Shown: positions 16,509 through 25,403, counted from the stretch's first letter. The stretch: DNA of 64,000 nt from Romboutsia_C sp015668195 (GCF_015668195.1 NZ_JADPFC010000007.1:1-64000); one strand, 5' to 3'. The notes: a model not told the origin generated them from the letters alone. Translations and numbers: made by a program.

Positions 16509-17382
16509 AAATTTCAACTCCTTTTTCACTACTGCTTACAACATATACTTGAGAATATTGTTGTAATAGTATGTCTTTACACTTTAGTGCATTATCATAT
16601 TTATCAAATAATCCAAATACTGTAGGCCCACTACCACTCATCATAGAACCTAAAGCACTATTAGCCATCATTATTTCTTCTATTTCATTTATTTCTTTAT
16701 GCATTTTACTAGTTACATTTTCTAATACATTTGACATATTCTTTGATAAAGAATCTATATCCTCTTTTTCTAGGCACTCAATTAAGAATTTATTATTAGG
16801 TCTTTTTACTATATTGTTTAAGTCTAAACCTTGATATACATCTTTTGTAGACACAAATAGATTAGGCTTACATATAAGTATACTTATATTTTTAGGTAGC
16901 CCTTTTATGTAACTAAGTTTTTCTCCAATTCCTTCTGCTAATGCAGTTTTCCCAGAAATACAGTATGGAACATCTGCCCCTAACTTTAAACCTAACTCCT
17001 GTAACTCTTGTTCTGTTAAATTTAATTTCCAAAGCTTATTAAGTCCAACTAAAACTGCTGCTGCATTTGAACTCCCACCTGCCATACCTGCTGCTACAGG
17101 TATATTTTTCTCTATAAATACTTCAATCCCTTTATTTATATTAAATCTTTGTCTTAAAAGTTCAATAGCTTTGTATACTATATTGTCATTATCTAGTGGT
17201 ATATGGCTACTATTACTCTTTATAACGACGTCATTTGTATCTAATTGTTTTATCTTTATAACATCATACAGGTCAATTGTCTGCATTATCATTTCTACTA
17301 GATGATACCCATCGTCTCTTTTTCCTAGCACATCTATAGATAGATTAATTTTTGCTCTGCTTTTTAATTCTATAGAATTCAT
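16501..17382 (-). CDS. ispE: 4-diphosphocytidyl-2-C-methyl-D-erythritol kinase
   Basis: The fourth step of the MEP isoprenoid pathway. The 293-aa GHMP-kinase has the N-terminal SRAKINLSIDVLGKRDDGYHLVEMIMQTI, the ATP loop PVAAGMAGGSSNAAAVLVGLN (about 92-112) and the C-terminal MSGSGPTVFGLF. Two ATGs stand in tandem; I prefer the second (17382), which is 5 nt from GGAGG. It is followed, with an 8-nt overlap, by a GntR-family regulator, an arrangement also found in related clostridia. Confidence 0.95.
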   Translation of the reverse strand: MNSIELKSRAKINLSIDVLGKRDDGYHLVEMIMQTIDLYDVIKIKQLDTNDVVIKSNSSHIPLDNDNIVYKAIELLRQRFNINKGIEVFIEKNIPVAAGMAGGSSNAAAVLVGLNKLWKLNLTEQELQELGLKLGADVPYCISGKTALAEGIGEKLSYIKGLPKNISILICKPNLFVSTKDVYQGLDLNNIVKRPNNKFLIECLEKEDIDSLSKNMSNVLENVTSKMHKEINEIEEIMMANSALGSMMSGSGPTVFGLFDKYDNALKCKDILLQQYSQVYVVSSSEKGVEICG

Positions 17383-17440
17383 CATATCCTCCTTGTATAT
17401 AGTATAATGTATTCTCAGCTATTAACATTATACTACAAAA

Positions 17441-17483
17441 AATAAAATAATAGGGGATTGTCCCCCCTATTATTTTATTTTTT
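17441..17483 (-). terminator. intrinsic terminator after sipL
   Basis: On the minus strand, AAATAATAGGGG ... CCCCTATTATTTT forms a long stem followed by ATTTTTTTA, about 10 bp past the sipL stop codon. Confidence 0.85.
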
Positions 17484-17493
17484 ATAATATATT

Positions 17494-19044
17494 TTAATCT
17501 GCTAAAACGACTTTCTTTTCTAATATTAAACATTTTCCTGGTCTTAATGGTTCATCAACTTTGATCTCATTAACCTCTGCTATCTCTTCCTCTGTGGTAT
17601 TATATTTCTTAGCTATATTCCAAAGGCTATCTCCTTCTTTGCATATATAAACTATTATACTTGGAGCCTTAGATAAATCATAAATTCCTAAATCATCACC
17701 CTTTATTATGAAACTTTCTGACTTCTTATCTATCCCCTCAATAAATCTCTTTATTTTCATATTAAGATCTATTTCATCTCTATTTAAATCTACATCTATT
17801 TTTTCTATACTAACTGTATTAAATACCTTACAAGTATCTGTTAATCTATCTATCTCTATATCATGCTCAAAAGGAATCTCTTCGCTTATTCTATAAACCA
17901 TTTTTAGCCCTTCTACTGGAACATAAAGAATATCTACTCTTATTATACCTTGGATAACACTCTTGTTATCTTCTATATAATCATTTTCAATCGATATTGA
18001 TGGGCAAACACTAACTATATCCTTTATTTGTATATCGTCTTTATCATTTTTTATAGTTTCTTTTACAACAAAATTTTCTGTTCCACTATATAGTATTTTA
18101 TTTACATCTATAGCTCTGTGATCAAATTTTAATATTTTTTGAGGAGAGTACGCGTCTTGTAATACCTCTCTCGTAGTTTCATCTGTTACCTTAACTTTAC
18201 TACTAACTGTACAATCTATGTCTAGTATACCTGTATTGCTATCGCCATTTTGCTTAAATGTATGGTTGAAATCTCCCATAAATAACATAGCCTCTTCTGT
18301 CATACCATCACAAGCTCCAGGAACCTCTATAAATTGTGTAAAATCTATCCCTATCCTATCTAGCTCTACTAATTCACCATCATATGTACAAGCCAATGGA
18401 TTTACTTCTAGCACTCCACCAACTATTACTTTATTGTCTGCTATCCTAGTTTCTTTTATCCTAGCATTTGGATTTAAACTTATTATAGATTGTATTTCTT
18501 CTGTATTAACATTTATTGTATCCCTTATTACACTTTCTGTTTTCTCTATACCTATAATATCTTGGTAACTTATCTCTTTTCTATGTTTTTGTATCCCTTC
18601 AACTTGAGATACATCTTTAACTATATCTAATCTCTTTTTATCAAATAAGCTACCTCTTACATTCATAAGAGCACCAACTTTTATTTTTCTTTCATTCATA
18701 ATAGTACAATCAACATGTTCAATCTCAGGATATAACATATATTCCATGTCTTGGACTATATTTTCCTTTTCTATAACTTCATTTATATCAATTCTTCCAT
18801 CTACACTAGAAACAGTATTTTTGTCATCTGCTATATATATTACATTATAGTTAAAACTTCCCCTACAATGTATTTTGCCATCTGCTACCTCTATTTTTTT
18901 AATCGCTATGTAACCTTCTGTTTTTATAATGTCATATACATCTGCTTTTTTATCTGGTACAACTACCTCTGATTCTATAAACGTTTGAAATTTACCGAAG
19001 TCTATTCTATTATCTACTTTAATTACATCTTTAATTAATTCCAT
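17494..19044 (-). CDS. sipL: SipL-like spore coat morphogenesis protein (SPOCS + LysM)
   Basis: SipL binds the coat scaffold SpoIVA and is required for coat assembly around the forespore in Clostridioides difficile. This 516-aa protein has the matching build: repeated SPOCS/DUF3794 domains (for example ESEVVVPDKKADVYDIIKTEG, then two further copies with DRIGIDFTQFIEVPGACDGM and KILKFDHRAIDVNKI) and a C-terminal LysM (about 467-512, CKEGDSLWNIAKKYNTTEEE), the part known to contact SpoIVA. The start is the ATG at 19044, with GGGGGG upstream. It sits between ispE and veg, as I recall for C. difficile. Confidence 0.9.
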   Translation of the reverse strand: MELIKDVIKVDNRIDFGKFQTFIESEVVVPDKKADVYDIIKTEGYIAIKKIEVADGKIHCRGSFNYNVIYIADDKNTVSSVDGRIDINEVIEKENIVQDMEYMLYPEIEHVDCTIMNERKIKVGALMNVRGSLFDKKRLDIVKDVSQVEGIQKHRKEISYQDIIGIEKTESVIRDTINVNTEEIQSIISLNPNARIKETRIADNKVIVGGVLEVNPLACTYDGELVELDRIGIDFTQFIEVPGACDGMTEEAMLFMGDFNHTFKQNGDSNTGILDIDCTVSSKVKVTDETTREVLQDAYSPQKILKFDHRAIDVNKILYSGTENFVVKETIKNDKDDIQIKDIVSVCPSISIENDYIEDNKSVIQGIIRVDILYVPVEGLKMVYRISEEIPFEHDIEIDRLTDTCKVFNTVSIEKIDVDLNRDEIDLNMKIKRFIEGIDKKSESFIIKGDDLGIYDLSKAPSIIVYICKEGDSLWNIAKKYNTTEEEIAEVNEIKVDEPLRPGKCLILEKKVVLAD

Positions 19045-19098
19045 CTTCGTCCCCCCTGTATTAAATAAAACTATCACACTATATTTATATTTAAGGAA

Positions 19099-19135
19099 CA
19101 AAAAAAAAATTACACCTATTTTTGATAGGCATAAT
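19099..19135 (-). terminator. intrinsic terminator after veg
   Basis: On the minus strand, GCCTAT-CAAAA-ATAGGTG (one wobble pair) is followed by TAATTTTTTTTTT, directly after the veg stop codon. Confidence 0.85.
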
Positions 19136-19136
19136 T

Positions 19137-19403
19137 TTAACTTACGCTTAATTTATCTTGATGTTTAAATACTTTCAACTTTACGTTAGATGTTAATAAA
19201 TCAGAGTAACTGTAAGATACCCTTGAATAACCATTTGCTTCATCATATATTTTTACGACAAATACACTTGGATAAACATTCTCTAGTATCCCCTTCTTAG
19301 TAACAATCTGTTTTCTTCCCTTATTTGCCTTAAGTAAAATCTTTTTACCTAAGTGCCTCTCTAAGCTAGTTCTTATATTATCTAGCGTTTGAACAGTGGC
19401 CAT
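19137..19403 (-). CDS. veg: Veg protein
   Basis: A small (88 aa) conserved Firmicute protein that in Bacillus subtilis stimulates biofilm formation and affects spore outgrowth. The sequence starts MATVQTLDNIRTSLERHLGKKI, continues with LKANKGRKQIVTKKGILENVYPSVFVVK and ends in a short basic tail, as in the family (DUF1021), which has an SH3-like fold. The ribosome site is GAAGGTG. A near-consensus sigma-A promoter sits about 40 bp upstream, echoing the very strong B. subtilis veg promoter. Confidence 0.95.
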   Translation of the reverse strand: MATVQTLDNIRTSLERHLGKKILLKANKGRKQIVTKKGILENVYPSVFVVKIYDEANGYSRVSYSYSDLLTSNVKLKVFKHQDKLSVS

Positions 19404-19437
19404 AATATCACCTTCTCTTAAACGATTATATGTTTAC

Positions 19438-19466
19438 ATAATATCACATTTAAGAGTTTTTGTCAA
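19438..19466 (-). promoter_or_regulatory. sigma-A promoter of veg
   Basis: On the minus strand, TTGACA (19461-19466), a 17-bp spacer and TATTAT (19438-19443) form a near-perfect vegetative promoter upstream of veg. Confidence 0.85.
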
Positions 19467-19550
19467 ATGTTTAAACTAATTATTTTATATATTTTTGATT
19501 AAAAAGTCAATAGTATTTTTTAAAATATACAGTATAATTTGGTATTATTT

Positions 19551-20411
19551 TTAATAAATTATAGATTTAGGCATCGCCCATCTAAATTTGCCTCTTGTTT
19601 CTGATCCACCTATACCTTTCATACCTGTAACAGTTTGTTCTATTACTTCTTCTATTGGTACTATAGTATCTATTCTTGAGCAAGCTATTTTTTCTACCAC
19701 AAAAACTGGATCTAAAGCATGTATCATTATTCTCCCTGGAGAACTTGCATAATTTGCTCCTGCTTTTATTAACTGCTCATAGTTTGACTGGCACGCTCCA
19801 GCAAATATAACTAAATTATCTAGGCTAGGTTGCCACTTTCTAGCTTGTTTTACTGTTTTAATAAAATTCATAGAATTTTTATAATTACTTAAATCTGTAG
19901 TGCTACCCTTTTTAGAAGTTAAAGCATCATGACCAGTGATTACAAGTATATCTGGATTATGTTTTTCTAACAGTGCTCGTACTTCCTTATACTGATTAGG
20001 CTCTGGTATAGCAATTCCGACTGCCGGTATTCCTAACTCTGTATAAACATCTAAGCATAGTTTTAGATATTCTTTATCTCCATCAATTTGAAGGACCTTT
20101 CCTGGCATACCATAAACATTTGTATTCATTTGTAATTTCGGAACTGCCCTATTCATCTTTTTTTCTCTTTCCTTTGCTTTTCTCATTGATTGAGATATTA
20201 AGGACTCTACATTTTTATCTAATAAAACATCTCTTATATTTGGTAATCTTACTGCCTCTAAATCATCTATTGGTGCATCAGCTAATATTCTAAATGCTAC
20301 CCCTTTTAATATTGCCACTTTTTCATTGTTTTCATCTATGCTAAAAGCTATTATTTTAAATACTATATCTTTCCCATATGATTTTCTTACTACTATATCT
20401 CCTATATTCAT
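19551..20411 (-). CDS. yabG: sporulation protease YabG
   Basis: A cysteine protease that processes spore coat and cortex-associated proteins (SipL, SpoIVA and pro-germination factors in C. difficile). The 286-aa sequence has the family N-terminus GDIVVRKSYGKDIVFKI, the TGHDALTSKKG block with the catalytic histidine and VIFAGACQSNYEQLIKAGANYASSP with the catalytic cysteine, and ends with GSETRGKFRWAMP. The start has GGGAGG upstream. It neighbours sipL and veg, so a protease and one of its known targets lie almost together. Confidence 0.93.
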   Translation of the reverse strand: MNIGDIVVRKSYGKDIVFKIIAFSIDENNEKVAILKGVAFRILADAPIDDLEAVRLPNIRDVLLDKNVESLISQSMRKAKEREKKMNRAVPKLQMNTNVYGMPGKVLQIDGDKEYLKLCLDVYTELGIPAVGIAIPEPNQYKEVRALLEKHNPDILVITGHDALTSKKGSTTDLSNYKNSMNFIKTVKQARKWQPSLDNLVIFAGACQSNYEQLIKAGANYASSPGRIMIHALDPVFVVEKIACSRIDTIVPIEEVIEQTVTGMKGIGGSETRGKFRWAMPKSIIY

Positions 20412-20579
20412 AGTCGTCCTCCCTAATAACTGTTATCTTAATCTATATTATGTTCGATACTTTTTTTTGTTCCTTAAGAATAAAAACATTTTATTGTTGA
20501 AAAATTGAAAAGATAATGTTAATATAATATTAAACAAATGCTTATCGATATAAGCAAATATTTATTTCAGGAGATAAAT

Positions 20580-21674
20580 ATGACTGATAGAGAAAAAGAA
20601 ATTTTAGATATTTTGAAAGAAAATCCTATGATTTCTCAACAAGAACTAGCGGATAGATTATCTATAACTCGTTCTTCCACTGCAGTACATATAACTAACC
20701 TAATGAAAAAAGGTTATATCAGGGGAAAAGGTTATATATTAAATAAAAGTAATTATGTAACTGTAATCGGCGGTTCTAATATGGATATTCAAGGGTCTAC
20801 TAACTCACCTCTTGTTATGTTTGACTCTAATCCAGGTAAGGTTGATATATCTTTAGGTGGTGTTGGGAGAAATATAGCTGAAAATATGTGTAGATTAGGG
20901 GTAGATACTAAGCTTATTTCTGCCATTGGAAATGATTTATATGGAAATAAGATACTATCAGAATGTAAAGGACTTGGAATAGATGTTGAAGATTGCTTTG
21001 TTTCCAATGAAATGCCGACTTCAATATATGTTTCAATATTAAATGATTCTAATGATATGCAAGTAGCTATATCTCATATGGACATTTTAGAAAAAATAGA
21101 TACTTCATATATAAACTCAAAACATCAATTTATTAATGACTCATTAGCAATTGTAATAGATACAAATTTATCTAAAGAGGCTATAGAATATATAACCTCT
21201 AAGTATTCTCATATTCCTATATTTGTTGATACTGTTTCAACAGCAAAGTGTATGAAGATAAAAGATATAATAGGACGATTCCACACTCTAAAGCTAAATA
21301 AATTTGAAGCTGAAGCTTTATCTGGAATAGAAATAAATAATTTAAAAGACTTAGAACTTTGTTCTAAAATCCTATTAGACCAGGGAGTAAATAGAGTATT
21401 TATTACACTTGGAAAAGATGGTGTATTTTCTTCAACTAAAGAAGATTCCATTAAATTAGATGGAGTAAAGGTTGATATAGTTAATGCAACAGGGGCAGGA
21501 GATGCATTTACAGCAAGTTTAGTGTATTGTCATATGAATGATTTTGACCTAGAGTATACAACTAAATTCTCTGTAGCATCATCAATAATAGCGCTATCAC
21601 ATAAAAATACAATAAATCCAAATATGTCTGTAGACAATGTTGAAAAAATACTTAAGGAGATGATTTTATGTTAG
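20580..21674 (+). CDS. psuK: pseudouridine kinase with N-terminal helix-turn-helix (PsuK/YeiC type)
   Basis: Phosphorylates pseudouridine to pseudouridine 5'-phosphate. The 364-aa protein fuses a winged helix-turn-helix (about 1-55, EKEILDILKENPMISQQELADRLSITRSS) to a PfkB kinase domain. The kinase carries SLGGVGRNIAENMCRLGVDT and the anion-hole motif NATGAGDAFTASLV. The DNA-binding domain suggests it also regulates, perhaps its own operon. I start at the ATG at 20580 with CAGGAG 8 nt upstream; an in-frame ATG at 20538 lacks a ribosome site. The stop overlaps the psuG start by 7 nt. It is a paralogue of the kinase at 42267-43226. Confidence 0.9.
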   Translation: MTDREKEILDILKENPMISQQELADRLSITRSSTAVHITNLMKKGYIRGKGYILNKSNYVTVIGGSNMDIQGSTNSPLVMFDSNPGKVDISLGGVGRNIAENMCRLGVDTKLISAIGNDLYGNKILSECKGLGIDVEDCFVSNEMPTSIYVSILNDSNDMQVAISHMDILEKIDTSYINSKHQFINDSLAIVIDTNLSKEAIEYITSKYSHIPIFVDTVSTAKCMKIKDIIGRFHTLKLNKFEAEALSGIEINNLKDLELCSKILLDQGVNRVFITLGKDGVFSSTKEDSIKLDGVKVDIVNATGAGDAFTASLVYCHMNDFDLEYTTKFSVASSIIALSHKNTINPNMSVDNVEKILKEMILC

Positions 21675-22588
21675 AAAAATATTTACAAGTACATCCAGAA
21701 GTTAAAAAAGCTATAGAAGCAGGGGAACCAGTAGTTGCATTAGAGTCTACTATAATTTCTCATGGTATGCCATATCCTAAAAATGTAGAAATGGCAAAAA
21801 ACGTAAGTAAAATAATAAGAGAAAATGGAGCAGTTCCAGCTACAATTGCTATCATAGATGGTGTGTTAAAAGTTGGCCTTACTGAAGAAGAAATAGAATT
21901 CTTAGGAACAAGCAAAGATGTTGTTAAAGCTAGTAGAAGAGATTTACCTTTTATTATATCTAAAAAATTAACTGGTGCTACTACAGTAGCTACTACTATG
22001 ATATTAGCTGATTTGGCAGGAGTTAGAGTATTTGCCACTGGTGGAATTGGTGGAGTTCATAGAGGAGCAGAAAAAACTTTCGATATATCTGCTGATTTAC
22101 AAGAATTATCTAATACAAATGTTGCTGTTATATGTGCAGGAGCTAAATCTATATTAGATATAGGTTTAACATTAGAATACTTAGAAACTAACGGTGTACC
22201 TGTAGTAGGATTTGGTACAGATGAATTCCCTGCTTTCTACACAAGAAGAAGTGGGTTTGGTGTTGACTATAGAGTAGATTCTCCTATGGAAGTTGCTACC
22301 GCTTTAAAAGCTAAATGGGACTTAAATTTAAAAGGTGGTATGGTTATAGGCAATCCAATACCTACAGAACACGAAATGGAGTATGACACTATAACAAATG
22401 CTATAGAATCTGCTTTAAAAGAAGCTGAAGAAAAAAATATAGCAGGTAAAAAAGTTACTCCTTTCTTATTAGATAAGGTTAAAACAATAACTGCTGGTAA
22501 GAGTTTAGAATCTAACATAGAATTAGTTTATAACAACGCTAGAGTTGCAGCTAATATCGCCAAGGATTTAGCAGATATAAATAAGTAA
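21668..22588 (+). CDS. psuG: pseudouridine-5'-phosphate glycosidase
   Basis: Splits pseudouridine 5'-phosphate to uracil and ribose 5-phosphate. The 306-aa protein shows the family motifs ALESTIISHGMPYPKN, SRRDLPFIISKKLTGATTVATTM (catalytic Lys region), FATGGIGGVHRGAE (metal/phosphate loop) and the C-terminal TPFLLDKVKTITAGKSLESN. It overlaps psuK, so the two enzymes of the pathway are made together. Pseudouridine would come from turnover of modified RNA. Confidence 0.96.
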   Translation: MLEKYLQVHPEVKKAIEAGEPVVALESTIISHGMPYPKNVEMAKNVSKIIRENGAVPATIAIIDGVLKVGLTEEEIEFLGTSKDVVKASRRDLPFIISKKLTGATTVATTMILADLAGVRVFATGGIGGVHRGAEKTFDISADLQELSNTNVAVICAGAKSILDIGLTLEYLETNGVPVVGFGTDEFPAFYTRRSGFGVDYRVDSPMEVATALKAKWDLNLKGGMVIGNPIPTEHEMEYDTITNAIESALKEAEEKNIAGKKVTPFLLDKVKTITAGKSLESNIELVYNNARVAANIAKDLADINK

Positions 22589-22663
22589 TATATTACTCCT
22601 AATTTATTATCTGTTTAAAAATTAGAACTCTAAATTATATAATTTAATAGTTTACTATAACCC

Positions 22664-22695
22664 AAAAAGGCACATCATTTATTAATGTGCCTTTA
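22664..22695 (+). terminator. intrinsic terminator after psuG
   Basis: The stem AAAGGCACAT/ATGTGCCTTT with a 9-nt loop ends in TTTAATC, about 75 bp past the psuG stop codon. Confidence 0.75.
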
Positions 22696-22744
22696 ATCAT
22701 GTTCTAAAGTATATGTATATAGATAAGTATTCAAATACTAACTA

Positions 22745-22790
22745 TAAAAAAGGTTACTCCAACAATTTAAATTCATTAGAGTAACCTTCA
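22745..22790 (-). terminator. intrinsic terminator after the SEC-C/small-protein pair
   Basis: On the minus strand, AAGGTTACTC ... GAGTAACCTT is followed by TTTTTTATAG, immediately after the 53-aa gene. Confidence 0.8.
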
Positions 22791-22792
22791 TA

Positions 22793-22954
22793 TTAGTCTT
22801 CTTTTAAGTTAGGTATTACTTTTTTTATTTCTTCTATTTGATGCCATGTTCTTTCTAGACTGTTTTCAGATATATAGCTTTTTACTTCACTTAAGTTTGT
22901 AAATTCCTTTACTGATAAATCATCATCTTCGTTCATGTATCTTAGAATAAACAT
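22793..22954 (-). CDS. small hypothetical protein (53 aa) downstream of SEC-C gene
   Basis: An acidic, helical 53-residue protein starting MFILRYMNEDDDLSVKEF and ending IPNLKED, with no membrane segment. It begins 9 bp after the SEC-C gene stop codon, has a TAAGGT ribosome site about 5 nt upstream of the ATG, and is followed immediately by a terminator. All this supports a real second gene of a two-gene operon. No family is recognised. Confidence 0.6.
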   Translation of the reverse strand: MFILRYMNEDDDLSVKEFTNLSEVKSYISENSLERTWHQIEEIKKVIPNLKED

Positions 22955-22963
22955 AAATTTACC

Positions 22964-23461
22964 TTACTTTCCACAACACTTCTTATATTTCTTTCCACTT
23001 CCACATGGACAAGCGTCATTTCTTCCAACCTTTTCTTCTTTAACAACTGTCTTAGATGTCTTGTAAGCTTTTTGTAATTCTTTTCTCTTAGCTTCTGGTA
23101 ATATTTCATTCCAGCCTGGTAAGTTATATAACCAATGAGCTTCTACAGCTACCATATTGTAGTATAACTTTTCCCAATCTATATCTAATTTTATAGTGCT
23201 ATCTGCTTCTATAGTTTCTAATGTTATATCTTCTTTTAAACTCTCACTTATTCCATCTATGAATCCCATGAAGTATTCAACTGATGTATTGTACTTAGCA
23301 GCTAATTCGCTAACTACACCTTCTACAACTTCTTGCTTGTTGTTTAATAACTCGTTGTATATTGAAGCTTCTACTTTTAAATAATCTTCCCAGAACTTTA
23401 CTTCTGCTTCTTGACTTTCATGGTTATCACTTAAGTTTCTCCATTCAGTATATAAACTCAT
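22964..23461 (-). CDS. SEC-C zinc-motif protein
   Basis: A 165-aa protein: a helical N-terminal part rich in acidic and aromatic residues, then a C-terminal SEC-C zinc motif (NDACPCGSGKKYKKCC) like that at the SecA C-terminus, where it binds zinc and contacts SecB or ribosomes. As a stand-alone protein its role is unknown; ribosome or nascent-chain association is a family-based inference. It is followed by the 53-aa gene in one transcript. Confidence 0.82.
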   Translation of the reverse strand: MSLYTEWRNLSDNHESQEAEVKFWEDYLKVEASIYNELLNNKQEVVEGVVSELAAKYNTSVEYFMGFIDGISESLKEDITLETIEADSTIKLDIDWEKLYYNMVAVEAHWLYNLPGWNEILPEAKRKELQKAYKTSKTVVKEEKVGRNDACPCGSGKKYKKCCGK

Positions 23462-23497
23462 ACGTTTTTCCTCCTAAAACCTTCTATAATATAATTA

Positions 23498-24214
23498 TTA
23501 GATTAACTCTTCTATTATATCACAATTAAATAATTCTTTTAATACTTTTATAGCATACTCTTGTTCTATAAAGAAAGGGCTACTTGCTATAGTTATAACT
23601 TTAGCACTTTTTATTAATTCCTTTATTTTAGATACTCTCTTTTCATAAGAAATATACTCCATATCTTTAGAAAATATGTCTAGATCTATATCTAGCACAT
23701 ACTCTCCTTCTATATTCATTTCAAATCCATAGGAACTATCAATTATTATCACTTCTGAAAAAATATTGTGTTTTAATGCAGGCTGTATAAAGTTTCCTAC
23801 ATTAAGTACTTCATTTGTATATCTAAATACGTCATTAAGGCTATTCATATCTACATCGTAATTTTCAGGTTCCCTCATATCCTTATGTTGGTCTATATGC
23901 ACTAATTTACAACCTTTTTTAAACTTATTTGATTTTAAGCTATTTATCCAAAAATAAAGAGCATGGTTGTGATTATCGAAAATATAAATATCCTTATCTT
24001 CTTTTTTATAAAAAACCATATTTTTAAGGCCCTTAGCCTTTATCTCTTTATCTTCATCAATCTCATTAAACACTATTTCTTCACCAACAGCAACATCTTC
24101 TAAGGTACCTTCTATTAATGATGGTACAAATATACTTTTATTACTTCTTTCCTCATAAGAAAATATATTATTTCCTATTGGTCTATCTATATAAAATCCT
24201 TTGTATCTATCCAT
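23498..24214 (-). CDS. UPF0489 family protein
   Basis: A 238-aa soluble protein matching the UPF0489 family: IYIFDNHNHALYFW, KLVHIDQHKDMR and the acidic VLDIDLDIFSKD block. His/Asp clusters in this order recall arginase/deacetylase-type metal sites, and a metal-dependent hydrolase is plausible, but no function is established. The start has AAAGGAGA upstream. It lies upstream of the SEC-C gene with 36 bp between. Confidence 0.8.
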   Translation of the reverse strand: MDRYKGFYIDRPIGNNIFSYEERSNKSIFVPSLIEGTLEDVAVGEEIVFNEIDEDKEIKAKGLKNMVFYKKEDKDIYIFDNHNHALYFWINSLKSNKFKKGCKLVHIDQHKDMREPENYDVDMNSLNDVFRYTNEVLNVGNFIQPALKHNIFSEVIIIDSSYGFEMNIEGEYVLDIDLDIFSKDMEYISYEKRVSKIKELIKSAKVITIASSPFFIEQEYAIKVLKELFNCDIIEELI

Positions 24215-24452
24215 AATATCTCCTTTTATTTTAATTTATTATCTAAATTATTATACTATATAGTTTAAGATTTTTTTATTTTCTAATTACCTATCTTTTA
24301 TCTTACACTAATGTAATCAATCTGTTATCTATACGTAAGGCTTTTTTTGTATATTTATCTTATAATATGTATATAGAAAGAACAACTTATTTAAATTTTA
24401 AAATATCAATTACTTAACATAGACTATTAAATATTTTAGGAGGAATTATAAA
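24215..24452. other. AT-rich divergent spacer
   Basis: 238 bp between the UPF0489 gene (leftward) and a small membrane-protein gene (rightward). It should contain two outward promoters, but I cannot name clear -35/-10 pairs. No other feature is seen. Confidence 0.4.
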
Positions 24453-24629
24453 ATGATAACATTAATATTAACAACAATATTTTCAATACCTTTAGCTTTA
24501 ACATTTTTAGCTTATGCAACAACTGACGGTTTTTGTGTTAATACTATGCAATATAATATTGAAGAAGATTCTATAGACTTAATAAATCTAAATAGTGCTT
24601 TAGCACTAAGTTTCGATAATAACTTATAA
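24453..24629 (+). CDS. small membrane or secreted peptide (58 aa)
   Basis: A 58-residue protein: hydrophobic N-terminus MITLILTTIFSIPLALTFLA (one transmembrane helix or signal peptide), then a short acidic tail with one Cys (DGFCVNTMQYNIEEDSIDL). A perfect AGGAGG ribosome site lies 8-9 nt before the ATG, and a strong terminator follows 4 nt after the stop codon, so it is very likely a real single-gene unit. No family is recognised; a membrane peptide, toxin-like peptide or signal precursor are all possible. Confidence 0.65.
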   Translation: MITLILTTIFSIPLALTFLAYATTDGFCVNTMQYNIEEDSIDLINLNSALALSFDNNL

Positions 24630-24632
24630 ATT

Positions 24633-24687
24633 AAAAAGTGAAGTACTTCAAGATTATTAAATAATTTTGAAGTACTTCACTTTTTTA
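24633..24687 (+). terminator. bidirectional intrinsic terminator
   Basis: A long stem, AAAAGTGAAGTACTTCAA and its near-complete complement, is followed by TTTTTT in the plus direction and flanked by TTTTTAA on the minus strand. It can end both the 58-aa gene and the convergent RluA-family gene. Confidence 0.88.
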
Positions 24688-24731
24688 GCTTATATAAAAA
24701 TATTTCATATAATTTATCAAATACAATATTT

Positions 24732-25403
24732 TTATTTAACGAATAAGTTCCAAGGATGTTCTTGTGGTGGTTCACAAACAAACTCCATTCTTTCCTTTGT
24801 TGTAGGATGGTCTATTTCTATTTTATGAGACCATAGAGCTATTTGTTGTCCAACTTTATTTACATCTTGTCCATATCTTTGGTCCCCAAACAGAGGATGT
24901 TTTCTACTTGAAAATTGTACCCTTATTTGGTGTGGTCTTCCTGTTTTTAAATCTATTTCAACTAAACTAAATTTCCCCTTAGTACTTAAAGTTTTATAGC
25001 TTAATTCAGCATTCTTTGCTTCTTTATGGTCTTTTCTTACTACACTAACCATATTAGTTTTCTTATTCTTATAAAGATAATCTTTTAAAGTATCACTTTC
25101 TTTATTCATTGTTCCATGTATAACTGCCCTATATGTTTTTTTAAAAGTTTTAGTTCTTACTTGATCTGATAGCCTAGAGGCAGCTTTTGATGTTTTAGCA
25201 AACACCATAACTCCACCAACTGGTCTATCTAATCTATGTACTAATCCTATATAAACATTCCCTGGCTTGTTATACTTTTCTTTTACATATTGCTTTAAAA
25301 GATTTACCATATCTTTATCATTTGTATCATCACCTTGAGATAGTATATTTACAGGTTTTTCTACAACTAGTAAATGGTTGTCTTCGTATATGACTTTAAT
25401 CAT
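24732..25403 (-). CDS. RluA-family RNA pseudouridine synthase
   Basis: Converts specific uridines in rRNA or tRNA to pseudouridine. The 223-aa catalytic domain contains the invariant HRLDRPVGG with catalytic Asp59, the KTYRAVIHG strand, and the C-terminal LKTGRPHQIRVQ and HPLFGDQRYG blocks. There is no N-terminal S4 domain, as in the short RluC/RluD-like subgroup. The ATG shares its A with the stop codon of the upstream methyltransferase (TAATG), so two RNA-modification enzymes are coupled. The target site cannot be assigned. Confidence 0.92.
   Translation of the reverse strand: MIKVIYEDNHLLVVEKPVNILSQGDDTNDKDMVNLLKQYVKEKYNKPGNVYIGLVHRLDRPVGGVMVFAKTSKAASRLSDQVRTKTFKKTYRAVIHGTMNKESDTLKDYLYKNKKTNMVSVVRKDHKEAKNAELSYKTLSTKGKFSLVEIDLKTGRPHQIRVQFSSRKHPLFGDQRYGQDVNKVGQQIALWSHKIEIDHPTTKERMEFVCEPPQEHPWNLFVK

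Noticed and set aside
14729..16529. A tRNA-associated integration site at the tRNA-Asn gene
   Set aside because: No integrase and no repeated tRNA 3' end (attachment-site copy) is seen in the flanks.
17345..17533. 62-codon open frame between sipL and ispE
   Set aside because: It runs across the sipL end, its terminator and the ispE start; it has no ribosome site and a composition typical of non-coding AT-rich DNA.
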